64,000 bases of DNA. Origin: Fundidesulfovibrio soli. Its GTDB lineage: Bacteria; Desulfobacterota; Desulfovibrionia; Desulfovibrionales; Desulfovibrionaceae. The notes beneath the pieces were generated by a model that saw only the letters and a program-made list of their open reading frames with translations, had not been told where the DNA came from and made no database searches. Position numbers and translations under genes: made by a program. The stretch is from NCBI RefSeq assembly GCF_022808695.1, contig NZ_JAKZKW010000001.1:558001-622000 (forward strand), given 5' to 3'. Positions 10,821-19,780 of this stretch are shown here, piece after piece. Within the stretch, counting starts at the first letter, position 1. Every line of letters starts with the position of its first letter.

Positions 10821-10985
10821 GCTGGAGCCTGAGCGCAGGCCGGGCGCGGGGCTTGAAGCGCCGCCCCACTTCCTATAACTGCCTGGGGGCATCCACAATC
10901 AAAGGCACCCTCGTGAAATCTTCTTCGATATGAACGCATCCCCCGCGACCCCAAACGTCCTTATGGACATTCCCGGGAGAAGGCC

Positions 10986-11591
10986 GTGAAGCCGCCCAAG
11001 AACGTGCTCATCGACCGCGACGGCACCATCATCGTGGAGAAGCACTACCTGCACGACCCGGCCCAGGTGCAGCTTGTGCCCGGCGCCGGCGAGGCCCTGG
11101 CCCGGCTGACGGCCGCCGGGGCGCGGCTGTTCGTGGTAACCAACCAGTCGGGCATCGGGCGCGGCTATTACGCCCTGGAGAACTTCCAGGCCGTGCAGGA
11201 ACGGCTGGCCGAGCTGCTGGCCCCCTACGGCGTGGCCTTCGAGGCCGTGGCCCACTGCCCGCACGCCCCGCAGGAATCATGCGGCTGCCGCAAGCCCGCC
11301 CAGGGCATGTGGTGCGACCTGCGGGATCGCTTCGGCCTGGACGCCGCCGAAACGGCCATGATCGGGGACAACGCCTCGGACGTGGCTTTCGGGCTGGCCT
11401 GCGGGCTGGCGGACTCCGTGCTGGTGCTCACCGGCCACGGCGGGCGCTTCGCGCAGCAGCTGGAGCTGCCGGAGCTGGCCTCTGGTTGGATGCGCCTCGA
11501 ACCGGGCCTGGAGGGCCGCCCCACCGCCCTGGCCGCGGACCTCCCCGCCGCCGTGGACTGCCTGCTGCATCCCGGGAAGACCGCCCCGTGA
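10986..11591 (+). CDS. gmhB: D-glycero-D-manno-heptose-1,7-bisphosphate 7-phosphatase
   Basis: A 201-residue HAD-superfamily phosphatase of LPS heptose synthesis, cytoplasmic. DRDGTI near residue 10 carries the catalytic Asp pair, VVTNQSGIGRG is motif II, and MIGDNASDV is motif IV. The zinc-binding loop CPHAP followed by SCGCRKP matches GmhB rather than HisB-type phosphatases. Translation starts at a GTG with GGGAGAAGG upstream. Its stop overlaps the GTG start of the next gene, so it is coupled to a flippase, in keeping with a cell-surface polysaccharide role. Confidence 0.9.
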   Translation: MKPPKNVLIDRDGTIIVEKHYLHDPAQVQLVPGAGEALARLTAAGARLFVVTNQSGIGRGYYALENFQAVQERLAELLAPYGVAFEAVAHCPHAPQESCGCRKPAQGMWCDLRDRFGLDAAETAMIGDNASDVAFGLACGLADSVLVLTGHGGRFAQQLELPELASGWMRLEPGLEGRPTALAADLPAAVDCLLHPGKTAP

Positions 11592-12802
11592 GCGCGGCCA
11601 AGCGCTTCGCCTCGGCCCTGGCCGGGCAGTGGGGGGCCACGCTCTACAACGCCGTGCTCTCCACCCTGCTCTCCTTCGCCCTGGGCCGCTTCCTGGGGCC
11701 GGAAGCATTCGGCGGCTACAGCTACATCCTCACCATTGCCTCGCTGTTCGCCATCCTGCAGGACGGCGGCTTCTCCACGCTGATCTTCCGCGAGACCGCC
11801 CACCCGACGCAAGGCCTGGAACACAAGATCCCGCTCATGCGCCAGGCCCTGGGGCATGCCGCCCTGGTCACTCTGGCGGGCGCGCTGCTGGTGCTGGCGC
11901 TGCCCCTGCGCGACAAGCAGGCCATGTACCTGGCCCTGGCGTATTACGCACTGTTCTCCGCCGGGAACTACGTTTCGGCCGAGCTGAAAGGGCACGGACT
12001 GTTCGAGCGCGAGGCCCTCTGGCGCATGTGCGTGCGCACGCTCACCTGCACGGGTGTGGCGCTGGCCCTGTGCCTGCCCTCCCCGGGCCCGACGGCCATC
12101 TTCGCCGGGTGGCTGGCAGGCCAGGCCGCGGCACTTGCATTGCCGCAGGCCGCCCACGCCCGGGTGCTCCCGGCTCTTCGCATCGAGCCCTCCCTCTACC
12201 GCAGCTGCGGCTCGTTCCTGCTCATCAGCGCGGCCACCACCATCTACTTCAAGTCCGACATCATCCTGCTCACCCAGTTGGGCGGCGACCAGGCGGCGGT
12301 GGGCCAGTATGCGGCGGCCTACAGGCTCATTGAGGCGGCAGTCCTGTTCTGCACCCCGCTGACGCACCTGTTCTTCCGCAAGCTGCGGGTGGGCCTGAAC
12401 CAGCCGGCGCAGTTCAGGCGCTCCCTGCGCATCATGCTCGCGGTGATGTGCGCCCTGGCCGTGAGCGGCACGGCCCTGGCCATGTGGCTCGGCCCCTGGA
12501 TCATCCACATGGCCTTCGGGGAGCGCTACGCCCACGCACAGACGCTCTGCCTGTGGCTGCTGCCCTCGCTGCTGTTCATCCTGCCCAACGGCGTACTCAC
12601 CCAGGCCCTGGTGGCCGTGGGCCGCGAGGGCTACTACGCCCGCGTGACCATCGCCACGGCCCTGGCCAACGTGGCGCTCAACGTGGCGCTCATACCCTTC
12701 CTGGGCGCGGAAGGCTCCGCGCTGGCCACCGTGTGCACGGAGGCAGTGCTCACCGCCGGGCTTGCCGCTGGGCTCTGGCTGGGCTACCTCAAGCGGACAT
12801 GA
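11588..12802 (+). CDS. polysaccharide flippase (Wzx/MATE-like) family membrane protein
   Basis: A 404-residue polytopic membrane protein starting at GTG 11588, overlapping the gmhB stop by 4 nt (GTGA). The pattern of about 12 hydrophobic segments, an N-terminal region with ALGRFLGPEAFGGYSY, and a late segment with ALVAVGREGYYARVT matches lipid-linked oligosaccharide flippases that export surface-polysaccharide units. An open frame extends upstream inside gmhB, but the GTG is preferred because of the overlap and family N terminus. No glycosyltransferases lie nearby, so the substrate is unknown. Confidence 0.82.
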   Translation: MSAAKRFASALAGQWGATLYNAVLSTLLSFALGRFLGPEAFGGYSYILTIASLFAILQDGGFSTLIFRETAHPTQGLEHKIPLMRQALGHAALVTLAGALLVLALPLRDKQAMYLALAYYALFSAGNYVSAELKGHGLFEREALWRMCVRTLTCTGVALALCLPSPGPTAIFAGWLAGQAAALALPQAAHARVLPALRIEPSLYRSCGSFLLISAATTIYFKSDIILLTQLGGDQAAVGQYAAAYRLIEAAVLFCTPLTHLFFRKLRVGLNQPAQFRRSLRIMLAVMCALAVSGTALAMWLGPWIIHMAFGERYAHAQTLCLWLLPSLLFILPNGVLTQALVAVGREGYYARVTIATALANVALNVALIPFLGAEGSALATVCTEAVLTAGLAAGLWLGYLKRT

Positions 12803-13767
12803 AAACTTCCCCTTTTCAAAGCGAAGACCACTTCCTGGAGGCCATCTCGGACCGGTTCCCCAACGCCCACCCGCACATGACCGTGGGGCGCGGCGACGAC
12901 TGCGCCGTGCTCGACTGCCCCAAGACCATGGTCATGACCTGCGACATGTTCGTGGAGAACGTCCATTTCCGCCGGGCCAATTTCTCCCCGCAGGACGCCG
13001 GGCACAAGGCCCTGGCCGTGAACCTCTCGGACATCGCGGCCATGGGCGCCAAGCCCGTGGGTTTCTGTCTGGGCCTGGCCGGACCGCCGGACACGCCCTC
13101 CGCCTGCTGGGAGGGCGTGCTGGACGGCATGGCCGCCCTGGCGAACAGTACTGGCATCCCGCTGGTGGGGGGCGACCTCAACGCCTGCTCCTCCATGGTC
13201 ATATCGATCACGGTGTGGGGCGAGCCGGGGGAATCCGGCAGGCTGTTCCAGCGCAGGATGTGCCACCCGGGGGACGTGCTCTTCGTGGTCGGCGAACTGG
13301 GCCTGGCCGCCGTGGGCCTTTCCAGGCTGGAGTCGGAGGGCCCCGCCTGCGCGGGGAGCTGGCCCGATGCCGTGGCCGCGCACCTGCGCCCGGAGGCCAA
13401 GCTGGCCCAAGGGCTGGAGCTTGCGGGCTTCAGGGGGGTGCGCGGGCTCATGGACGTCTCCGACGGCCTGGCGCGGGACCTGCCGCGCTTCCTGCCCGAC
13501 GGCCTGGCTGCGGAGCTGTCCATCCCGGAGGATATGATCCACGCCGAAGTGATCCGCCACGCCCGCGATACCGGGCGCGACCCGGCGGAGCTTGCCGTCA
13601 TCGGCGGGGAGGACTACGCCCTGCTCGGAGCCTGCCACCGCAGCATGTTCCTGGAGCTCTACGGGCGCATGCCCGGCATGTGGCCCATCGGCCACGCCGT
13701 GGAGGGCCAGGGGATCACCATCAACGGGAAGCCCCTGCTGAACAAGGGGTTCGACCACTTCGGCTGA
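12799..13767 (+). CDS. thiL: thiamine-monophosphate kinase
   Basis: A 322-residue ATP-dependent kinase that makes thiamine diphosphate from the monophosphate. Family motifs are GRGDDCAVL, the metal-binding DMFVENVHF, the NLSDIAAMGAKP segment, GGDLNACSS and DVSDGLARDLP near residue 216. The ATG at 12799 overlaps the flippase stop (ATGA), indicating translational coupling. An in-frame extension upstream is the shadow of the flippase gene. It ends just before a bidirectional terminator at 13782. Confidence 0.93.
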   Translation: MKTSPFQSEDHFLEAISDRFPNAHPHMTVGRGDDCAVLDCPKTMVMTCDMFVENVHFRRANFSPQDAGHKALAVNLSDIAAMGAKPVGFCLGLAGPPDTPSACWEGVLDGMAALANSTGIPLVGGDLNACSSMVISITVWGEPGESGRLFQRRMCHPGDVLFVVGELGLAAVGLSRLESEGPACAGSWPDAVAAHLRPEAKLAQGLELAGFRGVRGLMDVSDGLARDLPRFLPDGLAAELSIPEDMIHAEVIRHARDTGRDPAELAVIGGEDYALLGACHRSMFLELYGRMPGMWPIGHAVEGQGITINGKPLLNKGFDHFG

Positions 13768-13781
13768 CCTTCCGCAAAACG

Positions 13782-13806
13782 AAGAGGGGGCCTTGGCCCC
13801 CTCTTT
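13782..13806. terminator. bidirectional terminator between thiL and the Sec cytochrome gene
   Basis: AAGAGGGGG pairs with CCCCCTCTT around a CCTTGG loop. T residues follow on the plus strand, and CTTCGTTTT on the minus strand. Both converging genes end within 25 nt. Confidence 0.8.
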
Positions 13807-13828
13807 CTCCATCCGCGCCCGAGCGACG

Positions 13829-16309
13829 CTATTTCTTAAAGTGTTTCTTGAACCATTCGCTGTGGTGCTCGGCTGCCCAGGCCCGGCTGACCTTGCCGTC
13901 CACCAGCGCCCGCCAGGTGCCCGGGTTGGCCACCGTGCCCAGGTAGGCATGGGCCAGGGCCACGGCCACGAAGAGCACGCCGCCCACGCCGTGGATGGTG
14001 GCCAGCACCAGGGCCGTTGAGGCCGAGAGGCTCTGCTTCCAGATCAGCGGGACGCCCGTGGCCGCCATGACGAGCGTCAGGGCCAGGCTCAGCCAGAAGA
14101 AGACCTTCTGCCCGGCGTTGAGACGACCTGCCGGGGCGTGCCCGTCGTCGCCCTTGCGGCCCAGGTAGCCGCCGCGCAGTGCGAACCAGGTGCGGTCGTA
14201 GCTGGTGAACACCGCATCGCGCGCCCAGAGCGCCGCCGCGTACAACCCCGCGCCCGTGAACACCAGGCCCGCGGCCCAGTGCCAGACGATGGCCGCCTTG
14301 TAGGAGCCGAACAGTGCCTTGGCCAAGGTGGCGTTGCTGGTGAAGAACACGTAGCCCGTGGCCGCCAGCGCCATGAAGGCCAGCATGCGCAGCAGGTGTG
14401 TCCAGCGCTCGGCCAGGCCGAAGCGCTCGATCTCGCCGGGCTCGCAGCGGGCGTCCAGGCCCTTGGGCCCTTGCCCGGTGTAGTGCAGGGTCAGCAGGAA
14501 GCCCACCAGCAGGATGATCCAGCTCCCGTAGGGCACCACGGCAGCCTGGTAGAAGGCGTTCAGCCTGAAGGCGGCGTGGCTCACCCCCAGGATGCGCGCG
14601 TTGTCGGTGTACACGGGCTTGCCGTCCGGTCCGAACATGTCCGCGACCTGGCGGCCCAGGAACATGTTGGCCTTCTCGGAGTGGCAGTCCGCGCAGCCGT
14701 TCGCGCCCAGGGCCAGCTTGGCCGGAGCCACGTTGTGGTTGATGTTGAAGCCCTCCATGTGGGCCACCCAGGTCTCGTCCTTGCGAGTGACGACCTTGCC
14801 GTCGGGGCCCAGCTCATGAATCTCGCCCCCCTTGTGGTAGGCGGGGGCCACGGCCTTGAAGCGCTTGTTGCCCTTGAGCGCCTCGTTAAGGGCCGTGAGC
14901 ATCATGCCGATCTGCTCGGGGGTGTGCAGTTCCGGCTTGGCCGGGTTCTTGGCCTGCAGCTTGGGGGCGACCAGATCATAGGCCTTCTTGATCTCGCGCA
15001 TGAACAGTGGCGTGTACGTGCCGTCCGCGTCGCGGTTGGTCCAGGTGACCACCAGCAGCGGATTCACGGGCGATATCTGGCCCCGCTTGAGCAGCTGGTA
15101 GCGCGGCTCCCACTTGAATTCGGCGCCCATGCCCTTGGCCCCGATCTTGGGGTAGTTGACCATGCCGCCGCTGGTGACGTCGAAGCCTTCACCGCCGGCC
15201 CGGTTGATGGCCGGGATGTGGCAGGTCTCGCAGGCCAGCATTTCCAGGTGGCTGGGGCGGATGAAGGCGTGCTCGGGCCTGGGCGCGCCCATGTAGCCTG
15301 TGGTGTGGCAGTCCGCGCACTTCTTGATGGTGTTGTCCAGGTCGTCCCGCACGGTGGAGACGTTCTCCTGCCCCTTGGCGAAGTTGTGGTTCTTGTCCGA
15401 GGGGTGGCAGCTCACGCAGGACATGCCCCGCATGTTGTGCACGTCGTGGTTCACGCGGTCGTTCCAGGAGAAGCCGCGCTTCTTCATGTCCGACATGCCG
15501 TGGCAGAACACGCAGTTTTCGCTGGGGGGCTCGGCCGGGAAGTCCAGGGCGATCTTGCCGTCCTGATTGAAGAAACGCAGGTTGTAGCTCACCGTGGGCT
15601 GCTTGCCCTCGTCCACGAAGCCCTCCACCTGACCGATGCCGGAGGCGGCCGTGGCGGCCCAGCGGAAGTTGAGCTTCTTGAGCTGCTTGTTGCGCTCCTT
15701 GGAATTGTAGTTCGGCAGGTGGCAGATGAAGCAGTCGGCCTCCACCACGCCGGTCTTGTCCCACTGGCTCTTGAAGTAGTCGCCGTCCAGGCTGGAGGCC
15801 AGCTTGGGGTCCTCCTTGAGGCGCGCGTCGTAGCGCTTGCCGTCGCGGTCGAACTCCAGGCCGCCGCCGCCCGGGTGGCAGCCGCCGCAGCCGGGAACGC
15901 CCATGTTCTTGGCGTCCTTCTCGCCGGCAGCCGCGAACATGAAGGGGGTCATGTCGATCTGGTCGGGGTTGTCGTTGCTCTTTTTCGCCAACTGGCGAAA
16001 GGACGGGGGTCAGAACTTGCCCATCATGCCCGGGGAGAGCACCCAGGGCTTATCCTTGCTGAAATCGTCGCGGATGACGTCCCACCCTTGCTGGAAGTGG
16101 TAGCCCTTGGTGATGGCCGCGTAGTCGTGGCAGCCCTCCGCGCCGCAGGTCTGGCGGGTGGAGATGGGCTTGTCCGCGTTCTGGCCGGTTACAGGGTTGA
16201 TGACCGATCCGTCCTCGGCACGGAGCATGAACGGCGGGCAGCTCCCGGCCCAGGCGGACGACGCCGCCAGCGCCAGGAGCAGCCCAGCGAGCAGCCGCAA
16301 CGGTTTCAT
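13829..16309 (-). CDS. octahaem cytochrome c / b-type membrane fusion with in-frame TGA (predicted selenoprotein)
   Basis: One continuous 826-residue frame interrupted only by TGA at codon 100 (16012-16010), read here as selenocysteine. A signal peptide (residues 1-21, ending AWA) is followed by haem 1 with a CX4CH motif (Cys55, Cys60, His61), then GMMGKF-U-PPSFRQ. Seven CXXCH haems follow at about residues 141, 193, 266, 298, 331, 360 and 539, so eight in all. The C-terminal ~230 residues hold about five membrane helices with histidines (HYTG, WTHLL, WHWAA, IHGVGG, AHAYLG), like cytochrome b561/formate dehydrogenase gamma. GGAGGTGA precedes the ATG. The part after the TGA has no signal peptide or Shine-Dalgarno. 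Role: periplasmic electron transfer or reductase coupled to quinones; substrate unknown. Confidence 0.85.
15983..16000 (-). promoter_or_regulatory. candidate bacterial SECIS hairpin
   Basis: On the minus strand, 9 nt after the in-frame TGA, TTTCGCC-AGTT-GGCGAAA forms a perfect 7-bp stem with a 4-nt loop containing GT. In E. coli fdhF the SelB-binding apical loop also begins about 20 nt from the U of UGA and contains a critical GU. Position and loop agree. The bulged U seen in fdhF is not obvious here. Confidence 0.7.
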
Positions 16310-16313
16310 GTTC

Positions 16314-16739
16314 TCACCTCCGGTTTATGGGTGCACGCGCATCGGCGCGTCTTCTGGCGAGCATAAGCAGCGCGGCCAGCCCGATGGCCATGGCCGCGGC
16401 AAGGTGCGTCCAGTCCACGAGCATGACCGTCAGCGGGGAGAAATCCACATCCGGCAGGTTCTTGAGCACCCGGACGGCCCCCGTGAGCACCAGGACGCCA
16501 AGAAGCCAGAGCCGCGCCCGGCCCAGGGCGGCGGGACCGCCCGTCATGAGCCGCCGGGCCAGCCAGAACAGAAGCAGCGCGGCCGCTGCATAGTGCAAGC
16601 GATGGGTGAAGAAATAGTCGGCGGTCCAGCCGAAGCCGGGGATGGAGGCGATGCCGTAGCGCTTGAACACGGGCATCTGGGCCACGCCGGAGACGGCCAG
16701 CACGGCCATCGCGATCCTGTAGATCCAGGCGCTATTCAT
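16314..16739 (-). CDS. small four-helix membrane protein of the redox operon
   Basis: A 141-residue integral membrane protein with four predicted helices. Histidines sit in two helices (THRLHYAAA and DWTHLAAAM), as in b-haem or quinone-site proteins such as the membrane subunits of periplasmic oxidoreductases, but I do not recognise a named family. The start ATG at 16739 overlaps the upstream ferredoxin gene by 8 nt and has AGGGAGG upstream. The multihaem gene follows after 4 nt. It probably anchors the ferredoxin and the octahaem subunit or exchanges electrons with the quinone pool. Confidence 0.8.
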   Translation of the reverse strand: MNSAWIYRIAMAVLAVSGVAQMPVFKRYGIASIPGFGWTADYFFTHRLHYAAAALLLFWLARRLMTGGPAALGRARLWLLGVLVLTGAVRVLKNLPDVDFSPLTVMLVDWTHLAAAMAIGLAALLMLARRRADARAPINRR

Positions 16740-17727
16740 GGGAGCCTCCCTTGGCTTCCCTGGAAGCCAGAATCCTCTTCGTGCCTTTGAGCAGGGCCGA
16801 GGCCGCGCCCGCCAGCGGGGCCAGCAGAACGGCCCAGGCCAGCGTGTTGGAGTCGGCCATGGAATCCGCCACGGAGGCCAGGTGCGGCTTTCCCGGCCCC
16901 TTGGCCACGGCGGCTTCGAGCTTCTCGAAGGGCACGGGCGAATAGTAGATCGTGTTGGTGCCGCCGTTCTCCTCCAGGCCGTAGATGTACCCGCCCCGCT
17001 CCCTGGCCATGCGCCTGGCCGCGGCCGCCAGTTCGTTCCTGGGGCCCACGCTCTGCACGGACTGGGGGCAGGCCTCCACGCAGGCCGGAAGCTGGCCCGT
17101 GGCCACGCGGTCCTGGCAGCGGTCGCACTTGAACATCACGCCGTTGCCCGCCATGGTGGGCAGGATGTGCAGATAGAGACCCACGCCGGACTGGCGCTGC
17201 GGGATCTGCCAGGGGCAGACGTCGCGGCACTTGGCACCGCCCAGGCAGACCTCCGCGTCGATGGACACGGTGCCGCTCTCCCGCTTGGAGGCGGCCCCCC
17301 AGGGGCAGAGGTTGGCGCAGGGCGGGTTCTGGCAGTGCATGCAGCGCCTGGGGATGTGGACCTCCTTGCCGTCCACCCTGGCGCTCTGGATGAAGAGCCA
17401 GTTGTAGGGGGTCAGGCGGGTGTCGTCCCCGCGCTTGTCGGAGAAGTCCTCGTTCCTGGTACCTGGCGGCAGCAGCGTCGGCAGCGGCTTGACCGGGTCG
17501 GGGTATCTGCTGGCGTTGACCTCGCGGCAGGTTTGCACGCAGGCCCCGCAGCCTATGCATTTGCTCAGGTCCAGAAGGGTTGCGGTCTCGCCGCCGGACG
17601 CGGGCAGGGCAGCCGCGCGGGCGCGGTCCGGCAGCAGCGCCGCCGTGCCGCCAAGGCCGAGGGTTTTCAGCAGTGTTCTGCGCGTGATGCGGCTGTTAGG
17701 AGCGATGTGTTTGAACATGCCCTGCAT
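16732..17727 (-). CDS. Tat-exported four-cluster ferredoxin-like subunit
   Basis: About 331 residues, similar to FdhB/HybA/DmsB-type electron-transfer subunits. A twin-arginine signal ([14 protein letters not shown]) is followed by cysteine groups for four [4Fe-4S] clusters: [35 protein letters not shown] and CDRC followed by CVEAC. A hydrophobic segment near the C terminus ([16 protein letters not shown]) could anchor it. Starts at 17727 or 17718 are both possible and neither has a clear Shine-Dalgarno; a TTG at 17745 is less likely. It is the first gene of the operon with the four-helix protein and the Sec cytochrome. Confidence 0.88.
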   Translation of the reverse strand: MQGMFKHIAPNSRITRRTLLKTLGLGGTAALLPDRARAAALPASGGETATLLDLSKCIGCGACVQTCREVNASRYPDPVKPLPTLLPPGTRNEDFSDKRGDDTRLTPYNWLFIQSARVDGKEVHIPRRCMHCQNPPCANLCPWGAASKRESGTVSIDAEVCLGGAKCRDVCPWQIPQRQSGVGLYLHILPTMAGNGVMFKCDRCQDRVATGQLPACVEACPQSVQSVGPRNELAAAARRMARERGGYIYGLEENGGTNTIYYSPVPFEKLEAAVAKGPGKPHLASVADSMADSNTLAWAVLLAPLAGAASALLKGTKRILASREAKGGSHE

Positions 17728-17728
17728 G

Positions 17729-17744
17729 AGCACGGAACATGCCA
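17729..17744 (-). promoter_or_regulatory. possible sigma-54 promoter for the redox operon
   Basis: On the minus strand, TGGCATG-TTCC-GTGCT matches the -24/-12 consensus with correct GG-N10-GC spacing. It would start transcription at about 17718, almost on the ATG of the ferredoxin gene, which is awkward. A weaker GG-N10-GC site (17797-17784) would leave a normal leader. The sigma-54 activator next door makes a sigma-54 promoter here likely, but which site is used is unresolved. Confidence 0.4.
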
Positions 17745-17774
17745 ACAGCAGACAGCTGATTTAACAGATTTTAT

Positions 17775-17804
17775 TTTACAATTGCCTGCATGTGACCGTA
17801 TAGT
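17775..17804 (+). promoter_or_regulatory. sigma-70 promoter of the sigma-54 activator gene
   Basis: TTTACA at 17775-17780 and TATAGT at 17799-17804 have an 18-nt spacer. A direct repeat TGCATA-N6-TGCATA (17804-17821) begins at the end of the -10 element and could be an operator or an enhancer-type site shared with the divergent operon. Confidence 0.55.
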
Positions 17805-17835
17805 GCATATACAGATGCATACACAGGTGGTCAGC

Positions 17836-19236
17836 ATGGATATCGGAAAGCACTGGCGGGAGATCTGCCACGCCATCCAGGAAGGCGTTTTCATCGTGGA
17901 CCCGCAGGGCCGCATCGTCATGGTCAACGAGGCCATGACCAGGCTCACCGGCTACGAGACAGGCGAGCTTGTGGGCAGGCCGTGCGCCCTGTTCGGCTGC
18001 GACTCGTGCGCCAAGGAGCGCGCCCGGGTGCGCGGGGCCTGGTGTCCGCTCTTCGCCGGGAAGGAGACGCAGGCCAAGCGCTGCCACATCCGCCGCAAGG
18101 ACGGCTCCACGCTGCCGGTGTTCAAGAACCAGTCCCTCATCCGCGACCAGGACGGGGCCGTGCTGGGCGCTGTGGAGAGCGTGCTGGACCTGACCGAACT
18201 GGACCGCCTGGACCGCAGGGTGGAGACCCTGGCCCGCCTGCTGGACCAGCCCGGCAGTTTCCACGGCATGGTGGGAAACTCGGTCCCCATGCGCAGGCTC
18301 TACGACATTCTGGAGAAGGCCGCCCGCTCCGACGCCCCGGTGCTCCTGCTGGGCGAGTCGGGCACTGGCAAGGAGCTGGCCGCCCGCGCCATCCACGAGC
18401 TGGGTGGCCGCAAGGACGCGCCCTTCGTGCAGCTCAACTGCGCCGCGCTCAACGAGAGCCTCCTGGAGAGCGAGCTGTTCGGCCACGCCAAGGGCGCGTT
18501 CACCGGGGCGCACAGGCAGCGCCGGGGCCGCTTCGAGGCGGCCCACGGGGGCGACATCTTCCTCGATGAGATCGGAGACGCGCCTCTCTCCATCCAGATG
18601 AAGCTGCTGCGCGTGCTGGAGACCAAGAGCATCGAGCGCGTGGGCGAGAACAGCCCAGTGCCCGTGGACGTGCGCCTCATCGCCGCCACCCACCAGGATT
18701 TGCCCTCCCTCATCGCCCAGGGCCGCTTCCGGCAGGATTTCTATTTCCGCATCAACGTCATCCCCATCGAGCTGCCTCCCCTGCGCCAGCGCATGGAGGA
18801 CCTGCCCCTGCTGGCCCGGCATTTCCTGGAGGCCATCGGCGCGCGCGGCGGACAGGAGATCACCGGGCTTGCCCCCGAAGCCATGGAACTGCTCATGGCC
18901 CACGGTTGGCCCGGCAACGTGCGCGAGCTGCGCAGCGCCCTGGAGTACGCGGCCGTGCTTGCCCAGTCCGGACGCATCGAGGCCCGGCATCTGCCCCCCG
19001 CCCTGCGGCGGGCCGCGTCAGTACAGGAGCCGTCCTCCTCCCCCCGTCCGATTCCGCACGCGAACGTCGCCCCGGATGCGGCTGGAGAGGCGCAAAAGAA
19101 CGCGCTGATCGAGGCATTGCGCCTATCCGGCGGCAACAAGAGCCAGGCCGCGAGGCTGCTGGGCGTGACGCGGCTCACCGTGCTCAACAGGATGCGCAAG
19201 CACGGCGTTACCTGCGGACACACGGTAGAGGGCTGA
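17836..19236 (+). CDS. PAS-domain sigma-54-dependent transcriptional activator
   Basis: 466 residues. A PAS domain (1-120) contains an unusual cysteine set, Cys50, 55, 58, 70 and 83, which suggests a redox, metal or haem sensor. The AAA+ domain has Walker A GESGTGKE (173-180), the sigma-54 contact loop GAFTGA (220-225) and Walker B IFLDEIGD. The C terminus is a Fis-type helix-turn-helix ([20 protein letters not shown]). No receiver domain is present, so sensing is within the protein. The ATG at 17836 is preceded by AGGTGG. Divergent from the ferredoxin/Sec-cytochrome operon, which it probably activates. Confidence 0.92.
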   Translation: MDIGKHWREICHAIQEGVFIVDPQGRIVMVNEAMTRLTGYETGELVGRPCALFGCDSCAKERARVRGAWCPLFAGKETQAKRCHIRRKDGSTLPVFKNQSLIRDQDGAVLGAVESVLDLTELDRLDRRVETLARLLDQPGSFHGMVGNSVPMRRLYDILEKAARSDAPVLLLGESGTGKELAARAIHELGGRKDAPFVQLNCAALNESLLESELFGHAKGAFTGAHRQRRGRFEAAHGGDIFLDEIGDAPLSIQMKLLRVLETKSIERVGENSPVPVDVRLIAATHQDLPSLIAQGRFRQDFYFRINVIPIELPPLRQRMEDLPLLARHFLEAIGARGGQEITGLAPEAMELLMAHGWPGNVRELRSALEYAAVLAQSGRIEARHLPPALRRAASVQEPSSSPRPIPHANVAPDAAGEAQKNALIEALRLSGGNKSQAARLLGVTRLTVLNRMRKHGVTCGHTVEG

Positions 19237-19309
19237 AGAAGCCAACCACTCCTTGACCGCCCTCCATCCGAGGGATATCTCATGGAAAAATCCAGCCAGG
19301 AGAAAAGCC

Positions 19310-19594
19310 ATGCCGGAGCGCGAAAAATTCCGCGCCCAGATGGAGGAGAAGCTCAACCATCTGAAGGAACGCATCGAATCCACCAAGGCCAAGGCCGAGA
19401 CCAAAGGCCAGGACTTCATCAAGAACTACGAGCAGGATCTGGCCAAGCTTGAATCCAAGTACGACCTGGCCCGATACAAGCTCTCACTGCTGCGCTCGGG
19501 CAGCGCCTCGGCCTGGGGCGAACTGCGCGAGGGCTTCGAGAATGCCTACCACGATTTGAAGGACGCCCTGAGCAAGGCCAAAGAAAAGCTCTAG
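19310..19594 (+). CDS. small coiled-coil protein of unknown function
   Basis: A 94-residue, very charged, almost entirely helical protein (MEEKLNHLKERIESTKAKA onward) without signal peptide or cysteine. The sequence suggests a coiled coil of the kind found in cyanobacterial and proteobacterial stress proteins, but I cannot assign a family. AGGAGA precedes the ATG at 19310; the in-frame ATG at 19253 lacks such a site. It follows the sigma-54 activator by 73 nt and could be cotranscribed. Confidence 0.75.
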   Translation: MPEREKFRAQMEEKLNHLKERIESTKAKAETKGQDFIKNYEQDLAKLESKYDLARYKLSLLRSGSASAWGELREGFENAYHDLKDALSKAKEKL

Positions 19595-19715
19595 GGCGCT
19601 CTCCCCCTGCCGGTCGGCAGGGGCTGCGAAGGGCGGATCGAGCAAAACCGATGCTGGTGGCGGCTGGTTTCCGAATTGGCCGCCCGCCGTGTCATCTGCT
19701 TGGCCATTGAATTGA

Positions 19716-19749
19716 AAAACCGCGATGCGCCGGGGCGCATCGCGGTTTT
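19716..19749. terminator. bidirectional terminator
   Basis: AAAACCGCGATGCGCC (19716-19731) and GGCGCATCGCGGTTTT (19734-19749) form a perfect 16-bp stem with A/T tracts at the base, between converging genes ending at 19594 (+) and 19781 (-). A smaller GC hairpin without a T run lies at 19604-19623. Confidence 0.85.
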
Positions 19750-19780
19750 GCTTGTGTTGAGCCGGTTATCGGGCCGGGCG

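Noticed and set aside
11279-11587. Upstream extension of the flippase
   Set aside because: It lies wholly inside gmhB in another frame; the GTG overlapping the gmhB stop fits the family N terminus.
13829-16309. Reading the cytochrome as two separate genes split by a true stop or by a frameshift
   Set aside because: Both parts are in the same frame, so no frameshift is involved. The second part lacks a start site, Shine-Dalgarno and signal peptide, and a SECIS-like hairpin and selC are present.
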